DNA of 64,000 bases from Fasciolopsis buskii. Taxonomy: Eukaryota; Platyhelminthes; Trematoda; Plagiorchiida; Fasciolidae. The notes under the pieces were generated by a model that saw only the letters and a list, made by a program, of their open reading frames with translations, made no database searches and was not told where the DNA came from. Shown here piece by piece: positions 1-11,407 of the stretch (positions within the stretch are counted from its first letter, which is position 1; the number at the start of each line of letters is the position of its first letter). A program made the translations under genes and the position numbers. Location: positions 134,955 to 198,954 of the forward strand of contig LUCM01008710.1 of the NCBI GenBank assembly GCA_008360955.1. Reading direction: 5' to 3'.

Positions 1-132
1 TCCCAGTTGGGGCGCGGTGGATATGCACTGCTGATGATTCCTAACAAGGATGAAACAGCTGTACAGTGCTTCCATGGTTTCTTTATGGTGAGTTGAGTGA
101 TGATATCACATGGTGAATTATTTCATGTAAAC
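1..132 (+). mobile_element. Hammerhead-bearing SINE, copy 1 (3' part, cut by window edge)
   Basis: Bases 1-110 are repeated almost exactly at 390-499, and the match fades by about 132/522. It contains a hammerhead ribozyme (18-74) followed by a short unique body. Its tRNA-like head would lie before base 1. The layout matches Sm-alpha-type SINEs of schistosomes, which have a pol III head followed by a hammerhead. It could be part of a longer tandem array to the left. Confidence 0.75.
18..74 (+). ncRNA. Type I hammerhead ribozyme, copy 1
   Basis: The core reads CTGATGA (31-37), stem II TCCT-AACA-AGGA (39-50), GAAAC (52-56), a tiny stem III AC-AGCT-GT (55-62), then the cleavage triplet GTA (61-63). 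Stem I is GCACTG (25-30) with CAGTGC (64-69), extended by TGGA (18-21) with TCCA (71-74) around an asymmetric TAT/T bulge. That bulge resembles the natural loop contacts of schistosome hammerheads. Cleavage is predicted after A63. One flaw: the core-closing pair of stem II is U38 and U51 instead of G-C, so activity may be reduced. Confidence 0.82.
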
Positions 133-330
133 ATTCAATCTCCTACTACTAAAATGTATCGAGTAATCAAGCTCTGTAGGTCATACCCAAAGCCTTCGTC
201 GTACTTAGGCTACCTGCAGAGAAGTCATCTATCAGTAGGGGTCGATCGCTGTGAGGTAACGGACAGTAACCGTGCAAACCAGTGACGGATAGGCGCAACA
301 TCATGTGGTGAAGTTCAACAAACCGATCAG
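133..330. other. Spacer between the two hammerhead SINE copies
   Basis: No gene is seen; short ORFs are not supported. It separates the 3' body of copy 1 from the tRNA-like head of copy 2. If the pair is a tandem array, this is part of the roughly 389-bp unit. Confidence 0.5.
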
Positions 331-522
331 AGCCTGTCTGGTAGCGTAATGGCTGCATTCGAATAAAAATCCTTCGTCCCGGTTTCACATCCCAGTTGGG
401 GCGCGGTGGATATGCACTGCTGATGATTCCTAACAAGGATGAAACAGCTGTACAGTGCTTCCATGGTTTCTTTATGATGAGTTGAGCGGTGATATCACGA
501 TAAATTATTTCACGAAAACTGA
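331..522 (+). mobile_element. Hammerhead-bearing SINE, copy 2 (tRNA-like head plus ribozyme plus body)
   Basis: A degenerate pol III promoter is visible: an A box at 339-352 (tggtagcgtaatgg) and a B box at 381-391 (ggtttcacatc). The hammerhead follows at 407-463 and a body shared with copy 1 to about 522. Head, then hammerhead, then body is the order of Sm-alpha SINEs. There is no obvious poly(A) tail. Confidence 0.75.
407..463 (+). ncRNA. Type I hammerhead ribozyme, copy 2
   Basis: The sequence is identical to the ribozyme at 18-74, exactly 389 bp downstream. Core CTGATGA is at 420-426, GAAAC at 441-445, cleavage triplet GTA at 450-452, and stem I GCACTG/CAGTGC at 414-419 and 453-458. The same U-U mismatch closes stem II. 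Cleavage is predicted after A452. Self-cleavage at both copies would release a 389-nt RNA (64-452). Confidence 0.82.
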
Positions 523-2178
523 ATTTTCTGGGTATAAGTGGGACCTACTGTTAAATTAAGTAGTAGTTAAAATCGTTTCGCAAAACTCCTGGACCATAGA
601 TTATCCTGGGTAAGTCAGCGTGGACTCCGAACAACCTAATTAAATAAATCGACTCCATGGGGAAATTTCTACACTCATGGAAAGAGTCAGGAAAAATAAA
701 CCCGGCTAATCATATATTTAGGTGGTAAAATCTGTTCAGACATCTCACTAGACATATAATGCAAGACCCTAAAAATGCCCCAGTTATGCGAATGTCGGAT
801 CCAAAGTTGAAAAATCATTCACTCTGGGCGGATAGAATTCTGTGCATAGATACTCTGCGCGCTTGGGTACCTCAAGACCTCTTTAAACTAAACTTTTGAG
901 CTTCGCCGAAGGGCGTTCCGACAACTCATCAAAGGGCCGATGGTTATCTGAATTTCGACACCTGAATCTATAGGCACCTTCCCGGTTTTCGACTCTGTAT
1001 TGAATGAGTAATTCGCTGTGATTTGTGGGCTTATGATTTCATTATTCTTAGCAAATGATGGGAGAGATTTGCAAACTTCTAAGAGTGAACAAAAGATTTA
1101 AAACTGTCCTACGGCGTAATCCCAGAGACAACTGAAATAAAATTATTTTCGAATGGATACTCATAAATAATTTCTGATTCAAATACACGACACAATAACC
1201 TAATCTTTTCTACGTCCGACAGTAGTGCATATCCATTAAATCAGAGTTAAAATGCAGGCCGGATTGAAACCGATTAGTTAAAGTCATCGTTACTTGAAGT
1301 TCCACCTGTCAGCCTTTGGCGGTGGACGGCCACAAACTACTACTCAGGGAATGCTCAACTCCTAAGCGTTGAGTGACTCCTCCGGAAGAGACAATAATTG
1401 CAGAAAGCCTTGCCTATTTCACAATTTGAACGAGATAAATATGCATAGCTGATAGTTCCCAACAAAGGTGCGACAGCTGTGCCGGGCTTCCGTACTTCCC
1501 AATGGTAACTCAAACGTTGATGATGGACTTGCTAGTCCGACTGAAAGTCCGGTTAAATATTCCAGCCGGCTAGTCGGTTTGTGCTTAAGAACAAGAGAAA
1601 ATTCGTCCAAGTAAGTTTCCAGTGATTCATTGCCGACTCACGATGACATTTACCAAACTTGAGAATGAGGTCAGGAGAACAGCTGGTCAATCGGTTTATC
1701 ATTCTGTCAATTGACTGACCATCTGACTGTTCTTCAAATAGAAGTAGGAAGAAATCTGTCATGACATAAAAATCATTGACTTGGATCGAAAAGTTGATCG
1801 CCATATACGTCTTTGAACAAGTAGATTACGCCTCCGTCACAGACTCGAATCCTGTAACTACTGGTGATTTGAGTGGCTGATACCAGTTTGCTGTGGCTGG
1901 GGGCGTTATCACACCCGATTGATTGTGCACCATTAGCGCTTATATGCCTCTCCACATTGCACGGTCATGTTTGCTGAATCACATCATATGTGGTGGGTTT
2001 TGGGCTATACCCTCCCTGTTGCGCGCGCATGCCAATCACGCGACAAAAAATCTTGACACGTTAAACAGACCGAACGTCCTTAATAATATCAAGATAGATT
2101 GATTCTTAGTGAACAGTGATCCAGCATCCAAGTAAACTAGCTTATCTTTTTATCTCTGCTTTGTTGCCAACACCACAG
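523..2178 (+). other. SVIL: Intron upstream of the first visible supervillin exon
   Basis: This ends in the phase-1 acceptor at 2178. It contains one decayed hammerhead-like repeat (1441-1491) and an antisense tRNA B-box-like patch (about 1840-1860). No coding segment was recognised, although an unrecognised short upstream exon could be hidden here. Confidence 0.5.
1441..1491 (+). repeat. Decayed hammerhead SINE fragment
   Basis: The order atgcatag-CTGATAG-TTCCCAACAAAGGT-GCGAC-AGCTGTG-ccgggcttcc follows the intact copies at 18-74 and 407-463, but the catalytic GA of CTGATGA and the A of GAAAC are lost. It should be inactive. Confidence 0.6.
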
Positions 2179-3217
2179 GTCATTCAACATATTCCAAGGA
2201 GGCAGAACATACAAGAAGTTTGGAAAAGTCAATATTGAACTTGGATTTGCGTCCCGATTCCGGAATTTACGAACCAAGCCAAGGACCTGGGCAGTGGGGT
2301 GTGAAGTCGTCTCAAGAAACATTCAGACATCCGGAACAAGCACAAACCCAGCAGTTGCCAACCTCAATGTACGACCAACAGGCACAGCAACCCATTGTGC
2401 AACAACCACAATCAATGTCATCTCAACAGGTAGCATTTGATGGCCAAACAATACAACCCCCTGCATATTTTCTGTTAAACAACCTAAATGCACCCTCCAA
2501 CATCCCCCGAATGAACGTATTTGACATGAACCAGGGAGCACAAACAGTTTCACCGGCTTTTCTGATCGGGGCCCAACCAACCCAGTGGACACAAGCCAGC
2601 ACACAGCAAACATTTACCAGCCCCATGAGCGGGGGATTTCCAAACCCACTGTTGGCTCCTCCAGCCTATTCACTGTTTGCTGATCCCACTGGGGCTATGG
2701 CCCGAGGGGCTTCGATTCCCGTTCCTGGGACAGCTCCAATTCAACCGCAAATTGCCATTGTGGCCACTGATCCAGCAACTCTTCGGGCTTTGCTATCTGG
2801 TAGTCTGGCACCGCAAAGTTTATTTCAGTCCATACTCGTTCCACAACAAGTACAACCGCAACTCCAACCTCAATCGGTGTCACAGACAGTACAACAACCA
2901 TCTCCACATCCACATGGTGTACAATTGCAGTTACCATGTCCAGCACCTCAAATAGCGCAATCAACGATGGTACAGAAAGAAATACTACTACCTATGGATC
3001 AAAGTCAGTTTAAACGGCCACAACAGCAACAACAACATCAACAGCAACCAGAACCATCTTTTGGTATGTCGATCCCTCAATCCACCTCAGGTTCCTTACG
3101 GGAGGTGCAACGTCCAAAACCTCCAGTGTATTCGACTTCGTCAGGACCTATAGGACAACAGACAGAATTGAACCAAACTGGTGCTGTCAACTTGCAGTCT
3201 GCCAAAGGGGGCCAGAG

Positions 3218-3250
<33 letters not shown>

Positions 3251-4618
3251 GTGGCAGCAAAAACAACCACCGCAACAGCAATCGCATCCCGGTCAGCCTA
3301 GTGCCTCTCCAGTTCACTCGCCTCCTATGGAGCCGAAAGAAGTTCGTAAGGGTCATGGTTCAGTGCGTCAATTTCAAACCGAAAGCTCGCAGTATGAAAC
3401 CCTGTCCCAAGAATCGCACCCGGATGTGGTTACGCGATCACGACATTGCACTTCGATGGCAAATGGGAGAAAGCCAATGATTAGGAGCCGAACAGTTATC
3501 GAAGGAGAGGAGGCAGCACCCACAGATCTGAATAGTTTGCCTCGCATAGGCCATCCACCGCGTACAGTACGCAACCTAGCCAAGCCAGATTTACTAGAGA
3601 GCAGCACATCAGCGGACGAGATGCGCCACATGGCAGTGCGTGAACCACGTAAACTGGATGCTGAGGCATTTCTACAACAGAGTCGACGCCGGGTATCAGA
3701 TGTGCAGAGTCCCATAAAATCGTCCGCCGAAGCATGGGGTGCCGGGGACAGCGATACGATTGGACGTCGCCGTGAACCGATTTCAATCAGTGCATATTAC
3801 GAAAAAATTAAGCAAGAAAGAGGCACACGGCCTCTGAGTGCTTATCGCCCGCTGGCATCGTTAGAGGAGCAAAAAGTGGAAAGATTAAAATCCGGCCCAA
3901 TTCAGTCACTCGAGCGACATAGTCCATCGACAGACAATGTCAAGCCGGTCGGCGCGGACAAACGAATAAATGCTGCCTTACGGCGAGCCGTTACTTTCGC
4001 ATCTGGGTCAAAGGAGCACGAACCACCAACCAATACGTCTGATGTGACGGAGGAGGTGACACACAGGGGTGCCACTCATGCTCCCACTACTCGTGATCCT
4101 TCACTCATGACCGTAGCGGAACGCGCTCGTCAGTGGATTGAAGGTCGTGAACGGGACCTAAATGATACGCATCGTTATTCGACATGCGGATTCATTGATC
4201 AGGATCTGATAGATTGTCAGGAAATTGTACCGGTAGAAGACCGTGTGAAAATGTTTGACAGTGGAAATATCGTCCAAAACCTAAGTGAGGATTCAAATGA
4301 AGTAACCAGCAGCACCCATCCCGAGGCACCTTTGCGTAGTGTGACCACTGATCGACAGTCTAATCAACCAGCGCTAAAATCAGAACCCCATATGCCTGCT
4401 CCAAGTCGCACGATCGCCTCTATGAAGCTTCAGACTTCAAAACAGAAAGAGCCAGCTGTCGTGATTCCCCGTGCTGCAATCGGTTTGCAAAGGATTCGAA
4501 CAGGGGCCCCAACAACATTGGCCAAAGGACAAAATACGAACTGGAGTGCACCGGTCAGGGCAGCTGAGAATGAAGAACAAAGCGATCCTTCAAAAACGTA
4601 TGGCGATGAATTAACGAG
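2179..4618 (+). CDS. SVIL: Supervillin-like, long internal exon coding the Q-rich N-terminal region
   Basis: This 2440-nt exon encodes about 813 residues. The acceptor is ccacag at 2173-2178 after a pyrimidine-rich tract (about 2141-2162); the donor is GTGAGC at 4619. The frame stays open upstream to 2136 with no ATG, so this is an internal exon starting in phase 1, not the gene start. The first ~375 residues are low-complexity and rich in Gln, Pro and Ser, with an 11-Gln run coded by ten CAA and one CAG (3219-3251). The second half is more charged. It includes two supervillin-style motifs of the type xVxxRxxxF/W: TVAERARQW near 4110-4135 and VEDRVKMF near 4233-4256. This half is expected to be intrinsically disordered and to bind partners. 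Assignment to supervillin rests mainly on the linked downstream exons. Confidence 0.85.
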
Positions 4619-5940
4619 GTGAGCGAGTATTGTGGGACGGCAAATCCAGTGGTCGCAAAAAGGAGGAGCAAGTATCCTAAAGTAGAAATTTCCAAAGTTA
4701 CTTTTATATTTCAGTAGTAGGTGACAAAGATTTATCCTAAAGTGAGTCTTACAGCTTCACGCCAAACTTCAACTCATAGATGAAAAGTATCAAATCACGG
4801 TGAAATCAATTCGTTCAGGATAATCATGATAGCCTAACGTCTACCGTGTTCCTGACAACAGAATTAAAACCAGATGTATTCACGGATTATGAAAATTCGG
4901 TTTAATGGGGAAGTGCTCCACTGCATGTTAAATAACCTAATTTTCCAAACTATCCTGTCCGAATGTGTTCGCCAACTTGACCCGATAGTAGAATGCCTAT
5001 GCTTTAATGGGTGTGAATTAATTCACCAAATAGTTCGTTTTCTGTACCTGTGGTTGTGTCACAACCTTTTGATTCAGCAATTGTAGTTCCCGAAAACAGA
5101 CTTCTTGTGCTTGCCTATGGCAACTGTTGAAGACTCGATTTCCAATGGGTAAGCAAATCATTACGAAAATCCAGAGATTCGATTTCCGTACAATGCTATC
5201 CGTGAGCAGTACCAATCAAAGACATGCTATCCCACCGCTTACATCTTCTACCCTATTCGTTGTGTGGTGTACCGCTGATGGGGCATTAGTTAACTAAAAA
5301 TCGCCTCCACATATGGCGTATTGTTCCAACAACGCAGTTTACATTGAATGACAGAATCCAGAGCGAGAATCACTAGGTTCTTTGAAGAATAAGACTGAAC
5401 ACGGGTAAAAGTAACCAAGATAACCGGAATCTCGACAAACTGCATTCTCAAACGACAAAACCGTGTCCTGATACTAGAAAGTTTGTAACGTGAATGACCT
5501 ACGGTAGTTCGGTTTTTCAAAACACTCCAAATTCGATTCGATCGAGATGAACTAGATCGATTTCTTAAGATATACACTACCTTTACAAGGTTGGGAAAAG
5601 CCTCTAGAAAAAAAGATCCAGAATGTACCACAATGCCACTGCAAGTTCACTGCTTTGTGTAAATATCCTGAGATTAAATGTTTGCGAGTGTGGGGATACT
5701 TTCTCACTTGACTGGATACCAGCTTGGAACCTGAGGAACAATAATAGTATTTTCATGTTTAATAAGGAGTAAACGATGATGAAATAGATGAAATTGTGGC
5801 CCGCCGATATGACGGTCGATGGTTCAACTCCTTCCACCATCAATCACTCACCTACTTGGCAGTCTTTCAATGACCGTTGCTCCTCTGATTAGGAGATTCC
5901 ATTTGCGAGCCACTCGATGATTTTTCGGATCTTGATGTCG

Positions 5941-5996
5941 GTGGGGCATGTTTAACTTCCCACAATAGGATGCAAGACGAAACGGGATTCCAATGC
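5941..5996 (+). repeat. Possible decayed hammerhead-like repeat
   Basis: The string cttcccacaatagga followed by gacgaaacgg and gattcc resembles stem II, the GAAAC core and the 3' arm of the hammerhead family, but CTGATGA is gone. Weak match. Confidence 0.3.
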
Positions 5997-6031
5997 CAAC
6001 CTAACAAACGAGTTTACTAGCATGGAGATGA

Positions 6032-6103
6032 CTGGACAAAATGGCGAGCATACCTGAGCAGCGGCAGTAATCACGAAACCGATCGCATGATTCCGGAAAA
6101 GTC
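6032..6103. repeat. Dispersed repeat R1, copy 1
   Basis: It aligns at roughly 70 percent by eye with 24968-25036. Both contain a tacctgag..agcg.cag/aataa core, then cgaaaccg.tcg and ccggaa. Family unknown. Confidence 0.5.
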
Positions 6104-6215
6104 TTGTCCGCCCATCGGTATGCAAAACATACTAAATAGAAAAAAATATTTTATATGATAGTGTCTGCTCAATATGTCCATAGACTAGGAGCAACCTGCA
6201 TGGAGCTCGTCAAAT

Positions 6216-6398
6216 GCCGGCGATGGCCAAACGGTTAAGGTCGTGGCGTTTGGACTTAAAGGTCACGGGTTCGAACCCTCTTGCCGTCGGTCAACTCCCC
6301 CGCTTGACAGCCCTCTACTGGCCGCCGGCCCCTTCCTGAAAAATGATGCACGTTGTTATTCCATTCATAAAGGAAGTAAAAGATGAATTAAAAAAAAA
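6216..6398 (+). mobile_element. tRNA-headed SINE with A-rich tail
   Basis: The head at 6216-6290 has an A box (tggccaaacgg, 6224-6234) and a perfect B box (gggttcgaaccc, 6267-6278). The A box and ttaagg resemble a Leu/Ser-type tRNA, but the anticodon stem does not pair and the long variable arm is absent, so it is not a working tRNA. About 90 bp of unrelated body follow, then an A-run ending near 6398. Head, body and A-tail together indicate a retroposed SINE distinct from the hammerhead family. Confidence 0.6.
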
Positions 6399-6399
6399 T

Positions 6400-6462
6400 G
6401 GAGTCGAAGGGACTGAAACCTTGTCCCCAGTCGGCATTCTGCTCACTACACTGTAGGTTTAT
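6400..6462 (-). repeat. Antisense tRNA-like fragment
   Basis: Read on the minus strand, a degenerate A box (tagtgagcagaatgcc) and B box (ggtttcagtccc) are spaced as in a tRNA. It abuts the A-tail of the SINE at 6216-6398. It is degenerate and not a functional tRNA. Confidence 0.4.
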
Positions 6463-7927
6463 TTCGCGTAGCAGAAAGTTTCCTATGTCCATTTTCATTT
6501 TCTGTAATTGTTTCTTCTGAGAAATGAGTTGCACTTCTCAAGGATGCGATGAATGACAAATACTACTCACAATCTGTAAGGAGCCTGACTTCAAAAAGTT
6601 CCTCTTCCCCCCAAAATAATCATAAAAGTGATACAGCTTTTCGGGAGGGTAAGAATGTTTCGTTATGGATGGTCTGATTCTCAGCCGACCTCTCACTAGT
6701 GTGACGCTAACGCAATTAGATGACCAAGTGACTGCCTGGGCACCTTTATACTGCGTCGAGCATTCAATTCACAAGTGAGAAATGAGGGTGTCGCTCAGAA
6801 ATACTAGCATGCCCAACCTTTCAGTCAGATGATTTCAGTTGAGCTGCACTCACTTTTCACGATGCCGTATGGTTTTCGGTCATCGCATTACTTTTCTCAG
6901 TTTCAACTAAGTGTACTTCCAGGCAGTTGCTTAGTGCTGAAATTAACAATTCATTGGTCTGAATGGTCGAGTTCTGCTGTTCGTCTTTCGAGCATCTTCC
7001 CTCATAAGCCTTCTTAAGAGCAAACATCCGTGACAATCAATCGTCACTCGATGAGCTTCAGTTTCCATCCCTGATAAAAATTCATGTTCGTTGAATCAAC
7101 GAAATAAAAATGGTGAAAGTCAAACATTGTAATAGATTTTTTATCAGAACCACTGAACAGGTCTATTTGGAGGGGATAACAAGACCTTGCAAGCCCTTGC
7201 AAGCCCTTGCAATACAGTTGCGTGGTTTTCACTTCCTCAATATCATCGGAAATCATCAGTACTCTAGAACCCATCTGAACTTCAAAACATACTGCAGTAG
7301 TGAGATTCGCTTGAAGTTAGACTGTATCATATGCAAATATGATTGAACCTGGCTAGGCTGAAATGGCTGAGTGCGATGGTACGGTCCATATTTTGCCTGC
7401 AAAGGCGTTCTTTTTTTCCCCGGTAATGATTTGGTAAGAGTGGACTTGAGGTCAGTTTGCCTTCTAAGAAACAGTAGTAGTATAATTTTCAGGTCACCGT
7501 TCTACCTACTTTGTGAAACTTCACCCGGGAAGTCATATTGGGATTCCGTATTTTCAAGAACAATGACAGCTGGAGAGGCGGTTCTTCAGTGGTCTGGCCG
7601 ACGGATACAGATGGATTATATATTTCATTAACAAGACTGCTTCAGTCACACGTGTTGGACCATGCTCATCAGATTGTGATTCTTCAAGTTCATCGTCATC
7701 ATCGACATTAATCAGTGCTAAACTGCAGGACAAGCCCAAATGACTGCAGCCTTTTCCGCAGAGTTGCGCTTCTATAAAAAGGTGAATGTCTAAAGGGATT
7801 AGGGAGTGGAGTTACACAGGCGAGAAAATAACAGAACGCTGTCGCAGCCAACATATGGAATACAGTCTAACTGTAGAAACGTGCTTCTTCACTCATTCTG
7901 ATTAGACAGAAAAACGATCGTCACTGT

Positions 7928-8390
7928 TCATGGTTTGCTGCCATAACCTTCAATGTCCAGCCACGGGTCTAATGGACCCCAACCACGAAAACGCAGGACA
8001 CCTACTTTACCTAGGTTCGCTGTGCATTTTCTCATCCCACGTTGCCACTTCATCTGCCGGCCTCCACATGGCTTCGTCCACTCCGTGGGAGGAATGCGAA
8101 ATAGGGCACAGTATGATAGACGAGTGTTCGTCATACGCAACACGTGACCCAACCAGCGTAATCTACTAAGTTTCATACGCTGAGCTAAGGTATTCTCAGA
8201 ACTGGCACCTAATACTAGATTCCTCATCTCTACATTACTCACCCGGCCACCTCATCAAATCCCAGCTATATTACGCAGACTGGTGTTCGAAAACCTGCAG
8301 TCGACGAAAATCTTCGACACGCGCAATTCATGTTTCGCAACCGAACAACAGACCTGAACTCACTGCGGTAAACACGATCTTTCAAGTTTA
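7928..8390 (-). pseudogene. RTE-like LINE, C-terminal ORF2 fragment (antisense)
   Basis: On the minus strand 7928-8242 reads MKLSRLRWLGHVLRM, then WTKPCGGRQMKWQRGM, then VLRFRGWGPLDPWLD. This is the RLRWLGHVLRM ... W..RRGGQ..TW ... ASRLPGWGPRDP order at the C-terminus of RTE/SR2-like LINE polyproteins. Frame-broken upstream sequence to about 8390 continues the same family (VYRSEFRSVV, a VLYGCE-type region). Endonuclease and reverse-transcriptase core are absent. It is antisense to supervillin. Confidence 0.75.
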
Positions 8391-8445
8391 GTATTGTATT
8401 GTATAGACTTCTGCGTACACTAAATAATGTCACATTTCAGTCAAA
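8391..8445. repeat. Short dispersed repeat R2, copy 1
   Basis: About 50 bp with tatagacttctgcgtacac and then cacatttcagtca matches 39157-39211 closely by eye. Unknown family; it directly follows the LINE fragment at 7928-8390. Confidence 0.5.
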
Positions 8446-8968
8446 AAAACGTGTTTAACAAATAAAATAGGGGAAAAATAAATTAATAAATAAAATAATA
8501 AAAAGGTACACTCATCGTCTCGTTAAGAATATAAAGGCACTCATCCAGGGATAATCATAACGCATTAGGGCAGGCTGCTCGAGAATTCGCCTGAAATCCG
8601 TTCACGGCTTGTCAAAATTCGTGTTAATATGGGACAATGGAATTCCTATAAATATTGATTCTGGAGGGTATGGAAAGAAAATCAGATCGTGTCGAAATTT
8701 GAGAGCGACAGTTTGAAAGATCAATGTGCAGGAGATGCGTGGGTTCAGAAAGAATTTTACGAGCAAATTTCTCACATGCTGCTAACTGTTGATCACATAG
8801 ATTAAGGGACAATTCAGTTAATGATATGAAGGACACCCGGCTAATAACTGATTGTCCCCGGCGAACAATTTTATAGTTTTTTGAGAAAACCTGGAAAAAT
8901 GACGGGAGAACAGTAAAGAAGGATTAGAAAAACAGGGTTGTATACAAATCGGGAGATGATGCTTTGTT

Positions 8969-11255
8969 TCACCTTGTGGTGTCGAAGATTCCTGATTTGA
9001 AATGACAGCCGTCGGAGATTCTTACCAGGGTTGATTCTGTGAAATACCTAGGAGTTAATATTGATAAAAATCGGAAATGGAGTACTCCCATTTCTACCTG
9101 TGCAAAGAGTTTTTGAGTTGATGGAAGACGTTTCGGATGGGTGGGCCGACCGACGGAAAGAGAACAGACATTCGAAATATTTAAACCAGCTCGTGCAAAG
9201 AAATCGTAAACAGAAGATAGGTTCTTGGAAAAACTGAAAATCACCGTTGTTCGAAGCCACTTGAGAGAAGGCATCATCATCAGCATACGTAAACAGATGA
9301 CAGGGAGAACTAGTAGATAAGTCGCTGATGTAAGTAGAGAATAGATAAGTCGAAAGAATAACACCATGAAGCACTCCTGAGTTGTTAATCAACAGTTTCG
9401 AAACTTTACCGTCCATGCGTGTGCACTGGGTTCGGTTAGTAAAGTAATAGTCCGGGAAGGCGCAACGCACAGATTTCACTGATGCGTTTAAGGGCTTACA
9501 AATGTGGTGAATGAGGGAGGCGACAGCGTCCAAAGCGGGCCTGTTAGATTTATAGGCAAACTGAAAAGGGTCACAGGAGGATACATGGAAGAATGTATGC
9601 GCTTAAGTATAGCACGCTCCTTCAGTTTAAGGTCAGATGTTAAGGCGATGGGGCGAAAACGTTTTGCTTAAGCAGTCGAACTGCTAGATTTAGGGATGGG
9701 AATAATAGTGACGGGTCTCCAACAGTCGGATAGAAGATGAGCTTAATGATGACCTAATTAGAGAAGTAAATGCATCAGTCAGAGTCACAGCACCATGCCT
9801 TAAAATAGCTGAAGGCAGACTGTCAGAATCAACCCCTGTGGTAATTTTAGTTGTCCGGAGAAGGTCGAGTACCTCGTTTCTAGAAAAACTTGTAACTGTC
9901 ATATCATCACCCTGACCAAATATGACCGGAGTATAATTGTAAGGATGAGTGAAAGCACGATTGATACTGTCGATATCCGCAGGAGTTTTCGTATGCTTCT
10001 TCCCACACAACAGTCGAATGACTTACCATAGATTGATTGTTGTTACCACTCAGCAGTTAGATGGCGAATGTCAGTTCGATGCGTTGGATTTCCGCTTTTA
10101 TTAAGTTGGAAATATACCGCACGCTTGAGTTATTACGGGATTTGTAGAAGTACTCCTCGCATCCTCTTAGAGATTCCAGTTTCTGGGTGGAGATGTGGTC
10201 TTTGAAACGAATAGTGTTTCTGAGGGGCAACAGATATCAAAGATTGCGTTGACCGTCTCTGTGAAAAGTTTGACATTGTCATTGAGCAGGGGTTCAAAAG
10301 AGAAACAGGTAGATGCGAGTGAGAGGGATTTCTAAAGAAGAAGAATGAGGTTGTTGTGTGAAAAGTTGCGGAGGCGAATTTGGATTGATTTGTTCGCCCG
10401 AAGGAATGGAAAGCTGACCTAGGGTATATCTTGAGCCTTAACAGAAGCAGACAATGATTGCTACTTGAAATTGGAGCATGCAGTTTCAGGGGAAATAAAT
10501 CGGGTTGATTGGTAACAAATCTAAAATGGAAGCGCCTCTGATGGGAGAAACGCAGAAATCAGTCAAATCGAACACAGTAAGTGGTAAGGCATGTAGATTC
10601 AGGACTGAAATTGCCTACAATAATATGCAGATTATCCTCAAGAAGGGGAACAAAGAACACCAGGAAAGATCTAAAAAGATGCGATATTTTGTTGCGAGCT
10701 AAAGAGGGCAGTGTATAAATAGGTTATGATAGTGCTGTTATGACGAGAAAATCTGGGATGACACTGTGTCACGAGACAGTCAATTCCATTGAGAGAGTAC
10801 GTATAAACAACTTCGGACCAGAAAGAGTTTATGTATGTTGCAACACCCCCTCCAGTCTTCTTGTTGTTCGAAGCGCTGTCCTGCCGATGGAGTCTAAAGC
10901 TGTCTATCGACACGAGTGAAGCAGCGATATCTGCGTTCAGCCGCGATTCTTGTAAGCAGATGACGCACGTGTGAACATGGGTCGGTGATGGAAGTATGAG
11001 GGACAAATCCGACATTTTCGTAAACAGAGAGCGGATTTTGGTATTCAGCAAAATCGGAATAGACACCTTGGCTGAAATGGTGCATTTAAGGGCTGCCAGC
11101 CAGCCAGCCAGCACGAGTGCCTGCTCTAGATCGATTAGAAGCTCGCTGAGGTCCAGAAACACGGGATCCCAATGTATGTTGAGAAATGATGCGGTTTTTG
11201 AACAAAAGTAATTCCGATCGACTGTAGCATCGAACGGAGAACATAATGGAACCAA
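8969..11255 (-). pseudogene. CR1/Jockey-like LINE remnant (antisense)
   Basis: On the minus strand, 11255-10671 resembles an APE-type endonuclease: LLNTKIRSLFTKMSDL, then CVICLQESRLN and KKTGGGVATYINS, matching the LNxRSL..K, CxxETxL and GGGVAxYV signatures. Next, 10010-9690 has NEVLDLLRTTKITTGVDS before the RT core (usual KAPGPDG decayed). At 9533-9048 the RT core reads SGVLHGVILSTYLFSTYI, then FTYADDDAF, the FADDT catalytic box in altered form. Frame breaks and the interrupted order mark it as dead. Length of about 2.3 kb suggests most of ORF2 is left but the C-terminus is eroded. Confidence 0.8.
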
Positions 11256-11407
11256 ATATCCAACAACAAAATAACGAAATAGGATGACACGGAATTGTAG
11301 CGCAGCCTGTCAAAGGGTGCGCGTGAAATATCAGGCCTACGCCACAAGTGGTTCAGTCCGCGCCACCCTGCATTAAAGTGCGCACATTGAAGGAACCAGA
11401 AGTGTTC

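Noticed and set aside
2695..3786. Several antisense ORFs over the long supervillin exon
   Set aside because: They are mirror frames of the Gln-rich coding sequence (CAA read as TTG) with no independent support.
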